Of a stretch of 34,704 bases of DNA, positions 27,331 to 32,478 are shown piece by piece. Each line of letters begins with the position of its first letter. The first letter of the stretch is position 1. This DNA is from Anaerolineales bacterium HSG24 (lineage in GTDB: Bacteria > Chloroflexota > Anaerolineae > 4572-78 > J111): NCBI GenBank assembly GCA_030377895.1, contig JAUCGB010000039.1:1-34704 (forward strand), given 5' to 3'. The translations under genes were made by a program, and so were the position numbers. Below the pieces are notes generated by a model. That model saw only the letters and a program-made list of their open reading frames with translations. It did not search any database and had not been told where the DNA came from.

Positions 27331-27497
27331 GGACACGGATTAACACAGATAGACACGGATAATATTAAAAAATCTGGTAGTACTGCACATGTAGTGATCA
27401 CCTACCCGCAAGTTTGGAACTTGCGGGTAGGTAACTGATCTATATCACTACTTCTGTACTACCAAAAATCTGTGTTTATCCGCGTTAATCCGTGTCC
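27331..27497. repeat. Outer foldback repeat (GGACACGGATTAACACAGAT type), interrupted
   Basis: The left arm 27331-27361 pairs with the right arm 27468-27497 (ATCTGTGTTTATCCGCGTTA continuing to CCGTGTCC). Joined together without the inner insert, the arms would form one continuous hairpin with an A/T-rich loop. The element fills most of the promoter region of the XRE-TPR gene. It differs in sequence from the TACCCGACA family but has the same overall design. Confidence 0.75.
27375..27464. mobile_element. Inner foldback element nested in the outer repeat
   Basis: A 90-bp element with terminal TGGTAGTAC / GTACTACCA (9 bp), middle GTAGTGAT / ATCACTAC (8 bp) and core CCTACCCGCAAGTT / AACTTGCGGGTAGG (14 bp, TGG loop). 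It is flanked by AAAATC on both sides (27369-27374 and 27465-27470), a probable target-site duplication, and splits the outer repeat near its centre. It has no ORF, so it would be non-autonomous. Confidence 0.75.
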
Positions 27498-27537
27498 CAA
27501 TTGTTTTTGTTGAAAAACGATAAACTTCTGGACAAGG

Positions 27538-28836
27538 ATGAACTTAACCGCATTTGGAAAACAACTCCGCGAATACCGGCAGACCATCAAGCTCAGCGGG
27601 ACTGATTTAGCTGAGGCATTGGTCGAATTAACTAAAAATGATTTTGACGCGCCCGCTAAACCGTTGACCGGAAATCAGATACTTAAATGGGAACGGGCTT
27701 ACCAAAACCGGAAACCGTCTCGGTTTTACATGCGCTGTTTTGTTCAACTTTTTGCCAAGTATAACCTGTTTGACTTAGATACAGCAGTGGCTTGGAGTAA
27801 ACAGGCCGGGATTCATTTTCTTAATTCGGAACTGGCCGACTATTTCCCCTGCCAAGAAATGCGCCTTGGCCTAGATGAAATCGGAAATTTTGAAGTCTCC
27901 CTATCGAGTGAGGACAGCAAAATATATCATCGTCGTCAAGTGGTCAGATCGCTTCTCGCCGAAGCCATCACCGAGTCCCACCGAAAAAAGAACACTCAGC
28001 AACAGGTAACGCTGGGTATCGAGTTAGCCAAGTTGTACCAACAGCATGGCGATTATCAACATTCGATTCGGATTTACCAACAACTGTTAGGCATTTCTGA
28101 AACCATAACGGATAAGGGGTTTTTGACGGCTCGAGCCAAAAACAATTTGGCCTATCTATTTACCGAAACCGATGAGCAGTTGTGGCCTACAGCAGAAAAG
28201 TTGTGCCACAGTGCTTTACACACCTTTACCCAATTAGGAGACACCGATAAGTTGGCCCATACCTACAACCATTTAGGAGTGTTATACACTCGCTGGCAAC
28301 GGTACGACTCGGTGGAGCAGAATCTGAGCCAAGCTCGTAAATTTTGGCAGGCTCGTGATGATACCTCGAACCTGTTGGGGGTGCTGATTAACCACAGCCT
28401 TTTCCATATCGAAACCCAAAACCACCCTGAAACCATCAGTTATCTGACTGAGGCCGAACAGTTGACCCAACAGACTCCCCAACAACCCATGTTGGGGACA
28501 ATTTATATGAATATGGGTATTACCCATCGTCGCCAAAACGACCTCGATCAAGCCGAGAACTACTTAAAACAGGCCGAGACGATATTTACCAATCAGCACA
28601 CCTTGTCTCAGTTGGCGCAGATACGTAGTAATTTGGGATTACTGTTTCTCGACCAACATCAATGGGTCGAAGCCAAACTGTACATGACCAGTGCTTTGCA
28701 ACTGTGGCAATGTCTCAATAATTTTTATGGCATCAGCAAAGTCAAAACCCATTTGGCCTTATGGGAAAAAGAGAAAACCAACCTAATCCATGATTTAGCT
28801 CGCACAGGTGATGTTAGCGTGATACATGGGACGTGA
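27538..28836 (+). CDS. XRE-like HTH and TPR-repeat regulatory protein
   Basis: A 432-residue protein with no signal peptide. Residues 1-65 look like an XRE/Cro helix-turn-helix (FGKQLREYRQTIKLSGTDLA ... GNQILKWERAYQNRKPS). Residues about 155-420 consist of six tetratricopeptide-like helix pairs (for example AHTYNHLGVLYTRWQRYDSV and GTIYMNMGITHRRQNDLDQA), a protein or peptide binding solenoid. XRE-TPR proteins can sense peptides or partner proteins and control nearby genes; the ligand here is unknown. The ATG at 27538 follows GGACAAGG directly, a very short spacing for a ribosome site. Two nested foldback elements occupy its upstream region, so its native promoter is displaced or supplied by them. 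A 22-codon peptide gene lies about 420 bp downstream on the other strand. Confidence 0.78.
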   Translation: MNLTAFGKQLREYRQTIKLSGTDLAEALVELTKNDFDAPAKPLTGNQILKWERAYQNRKPSRFYMRCFVQLFAKYNLFDLDTAVAWSKQAGIHFLNSELADYFPCQEMRLGLDEIGNFEVSLSSEDSKIYHRRQVVRSLLAEAITESHRKKNTQQQVTLGIELAKLYQQHGDYQHSIRIYQQLLGISETITDKGFLTARAKNNLAYLFTETDEQLWPTAEKLCHSALHTFTQLGDTDKLAHTYNHLGVLYTRWQRYDSVEQNLSQARKFWQARDDTSNLLGVLINHSLFHIETQNHPETISYLTEAEQLTQQTPQQPMLGTIYMNMGITHRRQNDLDQAENYLKQAETIFTNQHTLSQLAQIRSNLGLLFLDQHQWVEAKLYMTSALQLWQCLNNFYGISKVKTHLALWEKEKTNLIHDLARTGDVSVIHGT

Positions 28837-28899
28837 GGCGTTGAACGTGGGGTGTAGAACGTAGCTGATGCTAACTTTTTCTTTGGTTTAGCCGAAATC

Positions 28900-29027
28900 A
28901 ACACTACAACGGATACTTAACTACGGAACGGATGGTTTTCATCCGTATATAATCACTGTAAGCAGCAAAAAAATCCCGTTATTGGCGAAATATATCCGTT
29001 GAGTTTTGAAGTATCCGCTGTAGTGTT
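28900..29027. repeat. Foldback element AACACTACAACGGATACTT
   Basis: The left arm 28900-28918 and right arm 29009-29027 are reverse complements with a single mismatch. The similarity extends outward with CTTTGG / CCAAAG around 28881-28886 and 29032-29037. Between them ACGGATGGTTTTCATCCGTA forms an inner hairpin (about 28928-28947). No ORF. It is a third family of MITE-like palindromes. The 28837-28899 stretch holds a short repeated AACGTGGGGTGTAGAACGT motif and no gene. Confidence 0.65.
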
Positions 29028-29121
29028 CCCGCCAAAGATTCCGTTAGCGTCAGGAACGTAGAACGTTTTACGCCAGAAGTTGTCTGGTAGTTATTGGAGT
29101 GCAAAGCTTGCTTTGCCTGCG

Positions 29122-29166
29122 AAACGAGAAACGCCGGTTACTTTAAGTAACCGGCGTTTCTCGTTT
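29122..29166. terminator. 20-bp perfect hairpin downstream of the 22-codon gene
   Basis: Arms 29122-29141 and 29147-29166 pair perfectly over 20 bp with a 5-nt loop. It lies 21 nt past the stop of the small minus-strand gene. The arm ends in GTTT on both strands; a weak T-run makes it either a terminator or a stable 3' end. A further palindrome GCAAAGCTTGCTTTGC is at 29101-29116. Confidence 0.6.
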
Positions 29167-29187
29167 TGGCTGATTCCTAAACATGGA

Positions 29188-29256
29188 TTAGCCTCCACCA
29201 CCTGAACTGCCACCATGATCACTCGCATCAACGTATAAGCCAATAATTCTTGTCAC
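29188..29256 (-). CDS. 22-residue Gly/Ser-tailed peptide, predicted small gene
   Basis: Too short for ordinary gene calling. It starts at GTG (29256) with a strong ribosome site GGAGGG spaced six nt upstream. The product begins MTRIIGLYVDASDHGG and ends with a serine pair and four glycines before TAA. It has its own promoter-like boxes (GGGACA, 17 nt, TATGAT), a leader of about 40 nt and a 20-bp hairpin just after the stop, so the expected transcript is about 175 nt. The peptide has no membrane segment or cysteine. A glycine-rich tail recalls precursors of modified peptides or signalling peptides, but no modification enzyme is beside it. The nearest neighbours are a single-chain two-component regulator and an XRE-TPR protein. 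Function unknown. Confidence 0.55.
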   Translation of the reverse strand: MTRIIGLYVDASDHGGSSGGGG

Positions 29257-29304
29257 GATAAACCCTCCAATTAAGTTAAATAATTAACTGTTTATTTGAG
29301 GTCT

Positions 29305-29333
29305 ATCATAACAAAGTCAGTGCCACTTGTCCC
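29305..29333 (-). promoter_or_regulatory. Predicted sigma-70-type promoter of the 22-codon gene
   Basis: On the minus strand GGGACA (29333-29328) and TATGAT (29310-29305) are separated by exactly 17 nt. The matches to the consensus are 4/6 and 5/6. A start near 29298 would give a short leader before the GGAGGG site. Confidence 0.4.
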
Positions 29334-29346
29334 CATCCTAAAGGAC

Positions 29347-29381
29347 AAAAAAAAGGTAGTCTGCGAGGGGTAGGCAGACTA
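29347..29381 (-). terminator. Intrinsic terminator of the REC-HK-REC-HTH gene
   Basis: Read on the minus strand, TAGTCTGC pairs with GCAGACTA (29381-29374 and 29364-29357), followed after CC by eight T (29354-29347). It lies about 50 nt past the stop codon and separates this gene from the small peptide gene downstream. Confidence 0.85.
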
Positions 29382-29387
29382 TACTTT

Positions 29388-29420
29388 AATTATGAATTAT
29401 GAATTATGAATTATGAATTA
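29388..29420. repeat. Heptamer tandem repeat GAATTAT
   Basis: Three full GAATTAT units with partial units at both ends, in the 3' region of the two-component gene. It has the same 7-nt period as the GAATAGT array at 17913. Confidence 0.75.
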
Positions 29421-29430
29421 AAACCATCAA

Positions 29431-31185
29431 TCAAATCCAGCCTTGTTGAATGGCTTGTGCTATTGCCTCTGTTCGTGTGTTTACCCCAAGCTGGTTGAGA
29501 ATCTGTTTAACATGGTATTTGATGGTATTTTGGCTGACCATCAGCCGATCTGCTATCTCTTTGTAGGTTAGTCCTTGCTGAATGAGGTTCAAAATTTCTA
29601 GTTGGCGAGGGGTGAGGGGTGAGGTTGGTTGGATGGGGGTAGAGAGTTGTTGCACTAGCTTACCCGTTAGTTCAGGCGATATAGGCGATTCGCCGGTTTG
29701 AGCTGCCATTAACGCCTCGAACAGCTTATCTGCGGCCACATTTTTAAGCAGATAACCAATCGCTCCGGCTCTCAGGCTGTTCGCCAAATCGGTCTCATCG
29801 GCAGAAATAGTCAAGATGATAACTTTTATCTCTGGAAACTCCGCTTTTATGCGTTGAGTGGCTTCTAACCCATCACACTCTGGCATGTGGACATCCATGA
29901 AAACCACGTCGGGTCGATATTTACGAGTTTGAGTCACTGTCTCATGCCCATTATGAGCTTCGCCGACTACCGTGATTCCACGGGTCTGTAACAGGTTGCG
30001 TAAACCACTAATAACTAAGGGTTGATCATCCACCAACAGCACCCGCAGATTGTCAATCGAGGCTGAACTATCACTTTGGAGCGGCAGATAGATCATCACT
30101 GTGGTGCCTTGGTTGGTACGAAACTCAACCCGCCCCCCTATCTGGGCGATTCGTTCCTGTACCATTTGCAGACCAAAATGAGGCCGAGTGAGGGTGGTGG
30201 ATTGTCTAAACGCTTCATAATCAAACCCCCGTCCGTCATCAACCACTAAAATCTGCAACATGTTATCCAACCGATTGACGATAATCTGCACATGTTGGGC
30301 CTGAGCATGTTTGAAGGTGTTGATGAGCAACTCCCGAATGACCCGCAACAGTTGACGAGAGTTATTTGGTGGGAGGCTCTGCTCTGGTAAATCATGGGGC
30401 AAACTGAGGTTGACCTTTAAGGAGTACTGGGCCGTAAATTCGTTGATGTACCGCTCTAGCCCCTCGGCAAAACTCTGCCCAACATCAGACAGGGTTGAAT
30501 CTAGCCCTAAAATAAATTGCCGGAGATTATCTTGGGACGCTTGACCGACCTCAATCAGGTCATTTAAAGAAGCTAGGGCCTCAGTCGTCTGTTGTCGAGT
30601 GATTTGTTCGCGGGCGGCTTGGGCTTGAATATGGGTGTAGGCCAGCAGTTGCCCTAAATTGTCATGAAGTTCGGCGCTCAATCGTTCCCGCTCCTCTAAC
30701 ATGCCCACCTCTCGCTGTTGGTTAATCAGGTGGACCTCAAGTTGTTGACGCTCGGCTGCTTCCCTCTCTAGTTGTTGATTTCGGGCCAGCAACCGTTTTT
30801 GCAGGGTGCTAATGGTCAGATGGGTCTTGACACGGGCCAACAGTTCCGGCGAGTTAATCGGTTTGGTGATATAATCGACACCGCCTACGTCAAATCCTTC
30901 TATTTTTTGGGCCGTATCATTCAACGCGGTCATAAAAATCACCGGAATCGCACGGGTAGCCTCAGCCTCTTTTAAGCGTCGGCAAGTTTCAAACCCATCG
31001 ATACCGGGCATCATCACATCCAACAAAATCAAGTCGGGTTGTTTGTGGCTGGCTCGCTCTAGGCCCGTTTCACCGTCACGCGCGATCATCAGTTCGTAGC
31101 CATCCTGACGAAGATTTTTACGAGCCACTTTGATGTTAGCGACATTATCATCAATTATCAAGATAAGGGCGTTTGGTTGGATCAT
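29431..31185 (-). CDS. Single-chain two-component system: REC - NarX-type kinase - REC - LuxR HTH
   Basis: A 584-residue cytoplasmic protein with a complete phosphorelay. REC1 spans 5-125 (D56 in LLDVMMPG, K108 in ITKP), with a coiled linker. The HisKA_3 dimer domain has H174 in ERERLSAELHDNLGQ. The HATPase_c domain (275-368) has N-box ELLINTFKHAQA and G-box VDDGRGF. REC2 spans 380-495 (D431 in FMDVHMPE, K481 in YLLKN). The NarL/LuxR HTH spans 520-584 (LTPRQLEIL ... YKEIADRLMVSQNTIKYHVKQIL). REC1 probably receives a signal from another kinase and the kinase then phosphorylates its own fused regulator to control transcription. There is no membrane or periplasmic sensor. A near-perfect CIRCE box lies 58 nt upstream, suggesting HrcA control; a strong terminator follows the gene. 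Confidence 0.93.
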   Translation of the reverse strand: MIQPNALILIIDDNVANIKVARKNLRQDGYELMIARDGETGLERASHKQPDLILLDVMMPGIDGFETCRRLKEAEATRAIPVIFMTALNDTAQKIEGFDVGGVDYITKPINSPELLARVKTHLTISTLQKRLLARNQQLEREAAERQQLEVHLINQQREVGMLEERERLSAELHDNLGQLLAYTHIQAQAAREQITRQQTTEALASLNDLIEVGQASQDNLRQFILGLDSTLSDVGQSFAEGLERYINEFTAQYSLKVNLSLPHDLPEQSLPPNNSRQLLRVIRELLINTFKHAQAQHVQIIVNRLDNMLQILVVDDGRGFDYEAFRQSTTLTRPHFGLQMVQERIAQIGGRVEFRTNQGTTVMIYLPLQSDSSASIDNLRVLLVDDQPLVISGLRNLLQTRGITVVGEAHNGHETVTQTRKYRPDVVFMDVHMPECDGLEATQRIKAEFPEIKVIILTISADETDLANSLRAGAIGYLLKNVAADKLFEALMAAQTGESPISPELTGKLVQQLSTPIQPTSPLTPRQLEILNLIQQGLTYKEIADRLMVSQNTIKYHVKQILNQLGVNTRTEAIAQAIQQGWI

Positions 31186-31242
31186 GGGTTTCAGACTCCA
31201 TAGAGATTATACTGACCCTATCGCTTTCTTTGGTTTTCTAAT

Positions 31243-31269
31243 TCAGCACTCTAACTTCGAGAGTACTAA
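31243..31269. promoter_or_regulatory. CIRCE-like HrcA operator (two mismatches)
   Basis: TCAGCACTC, nine nt, GAGTACTAA. It differs from the CIRCE consensus at one position in each arm and keeps the exact 9-nt spacer. It sits between the divergent genes, 58 nt upstream of the minus-strand two-component gene. Confidence 0.7.
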
Positions 31270-31371
31270 CATCAAAAGCAATCCAAATAACATGCTGGAA
31301 GTAATTTTAATCGTAAAAATTTACTGCAAACTTAATGTAATCGGTAAAATTATTTTCGCCGAAGACTATTT

Positions 31372-31398
31372 TTAGCACTCTCACCCATCGAGTGCTAA
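31372..31398. promoter_or_regulatory. Perfect CIRCE operator (HrcA binding site)
   Basis: TTAGCACTC, nine nt (31381-31389), GAGTGCTAA, matching the CIRCE consensus at all 18 arm positions. HrcA represses chaperone genes through this site in many bacteria. Here the next gene on the + strand (start 31504) encodes an AT-hook protein, not a chaperone. Confidence 0.9.
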
Positions 31399-31503
31399 CG
31401 ATTTTGAGCTAAATATGTGTAACCAAAGAAAAAGGTAGGGTCAGGAAATACCCATTCAGGTACAACGTTGCCAAATCTAAAATCCTATAAGGAGGAAAAA
31501 CCC

Positions 31504-31809
31504 ATGGGAACAATTCCCACCAAAAAATTACTCAACAAATGGGCGCAGGACGACTTACCCGTCGAGATGGCGGTTGGGCATCTGCTCCAGCATTTGGTGT
31601 TGACCGAGAAGAGCCTCAAAGAGGCGCGTATAGCGCACCGCACCAGCCAAACGCAAGTCTATCAACTGAGCAGTGAGCTAGACGCAGTCAAATCTGAACT
31701 GACTCAGTTACAGCGCGACATGGCTCAGGTGTTAGGCCATCTTGGTCTTGAATCAAAACGTCCACGCGGACGGCCCAAAAAATCTGGACCGCCCAAGAAA
31801 GACTCATAG
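31504..31809 (+). CDS. Small coiled-coil protein with AT-hook, CIRCE-controlled
   Basis: The ATG at 31504 has GGAGG (31491-31495) eight nt upstream. A start at 31468 would add 12 residues including the ribosome site region and is rejected. The product is 101 residues. Residues 34-78 are a heptad-like helix rich in S, E, Q and L (SSELDAVKSELTQLQRDMAQ). Residues 85-99 are basic with the AT-hook core RGRP at 88-91 (KRPRGRPKK), which usually inserts in the minor groove of A/T-rich DNA. It is probably a small DNA-binding or nucleoid-type protein, oligomerising through the helix. A perfect CIRCE operator 105 nt upstream predicts heat-shock induction. A strong terminator follows. I do not recognise the family. 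Confidence 0.75.
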   Translation: MGTIPTKKLLNKWAQDDLPVEMAVGHLLQHLVLTEKSLKEARIAHRTSQTQVYQLSSELDAVKSELTQLQRDMAQVLGHLGLESKRPRGRPKKSGPPKKDS

Positions 31810-31857
31810 AGGCAATCGAAAATCGACATGCCTCTAACCAAAAAAAAAGATATAGAA

Positions 31858-31889
31858 ACGGCACAGCCATTCAGCTGTGTCGTTTTTTT
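31858..31889 (+). terminator. Intrinsic terminator of the AT-hook gene
   Basis: ACGGCACAGC (31858-31867), loop CATTCA, GCTGTGTCGT (one G-T pair), then seven T (31883-31889). It lies 49 nt after the stop codon. Confidence 0.88.
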
Positions 31890-31982
31890 ATCATAGCTTG
31901 GATGGGGGAATTGGGCAACTTTTGTGGTGAGGGCGGTCAATTGACCAATCCACAGTCGGTTAGCTAATGTTAGTTGGTCAAT

Positions 31983-32010
31983 TTGCAAATATGCATGTTG
32001 TTGATAGAAT
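31983..32010 (+). promoter_or_regulatory. Possible promoter of the truncated surface gene
   Basis: TTGCAA (31983-31988), 16 nt, TAGAAT (32005-32010), 54 nt before the ATG. The match is modest (4/6 and 5/6), so this is a tentative call. Confidence 0.3.
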
Positions 32011-32063
32011 GATAAACTATAGGTCATTCGATCTATTTAATTTAATAAATCAAGGAGAGAACA

Positions 32064-32279
32064 ATGTTATACAAAAACAGGAACAAGGTCGGTAATTATC
32101 GGTTTGTATATTTACTTGGCCTATCATTAATCATTATGTTAGCTCAGACAATCATGTTTACCCCTTTCGCTCAGGCAGGTGGCCCGTTGTGTGTCAGCCC
32201 TGATGGAGATGATGGGGCTAACTGCGACTGTAGTAGTAAATTCCAATTGGGAAAGAAACAGGACAAACAGCTCATGTAG
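32064..32279 (+). pseudogene. Truncated N-terminus of an exported beta-helix-type protein
   Basis: AAGGAGAG precedes the ATG. Residues 1-38 are a signal peptide (basic start, YLLGLSLIIMLAQTIMF core, FAQA cleavage site). The mature part starts GGPLCVSPDGDDGANCDCSS, similar to the N-termini of secreted parallel-beta-helix proteins ('CVSPxGxDxxNC...'). After that the frame enters DNA that, in the neighbouring frame, encodes an IS1-type transposase end; the 12 residues KFQLGKKQDKQL and the last Met are out-of-frame transposase codons. The frame therefore looks like a surface gene cut by insertion. A real 71-residue secreted Cys-containing peptide cannot be fully excluded but is less likely. Confidence 0.65.
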
Positions 32280-32344
32280 AACGATGGAATAACACACTTA
32301 GGCAACGTTTGGCCTGTTTTGACCGACTTGCTATGTTTGCTTGA
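32240..32344 (+). pseudogene. IS1-family transposase C-terminal remnant
   Basis: In the frame starting at 32240 the sequence reads IPIGKETGQTAHVERWNNT then LRQRLACFDRLAMFA and stops. The E-R-W-N-N-T-L-R-Q-R-L block is the conserved C-terminal segment of IS1-family transposases (for example 'ERxNLNLRQHLAR' in IS1). The normal continuation 'VRKTLSFSKS' is not recognisable, so the remnant is degraded or deleted on both sides. It has no start codon and is not expected to be functional. Confidence 0.7.
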
Positions 32345-32412
32345 GTGCCCTATCAGTCAATATAGCAACACTACCGTTACGCGAAAGTAAAGAAGAATGA
32401 GAATAGTAGATT

Positions 32413-32432
32413 TACCCGCAAGTTTGGAACTT
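32413..32432 (+). repeat. Relic of the inner foldback element
   Basis: Twenty nt (TACCCGCAAGTTTGGAACTT) are identical to 27403-27422, the core of the nested element. The rest of the element is missing here except CTACCC at about 32444-32449. It lies just upstream of the methyltransferase gene. Confidence 0.6.
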
Positions 32433-32478
32433 TGACAAAGCATCTACCCTTTTGGGGCAGGAAATAAGGAAAACCATT

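Noticed and set aside
32064..32279. Genuine small secreted Cys-rich peptide
   Set aside because: The 3' part is out-of-frame IS1-type transposase sequence and the 5' part looks like the start of a much larger exported protein.
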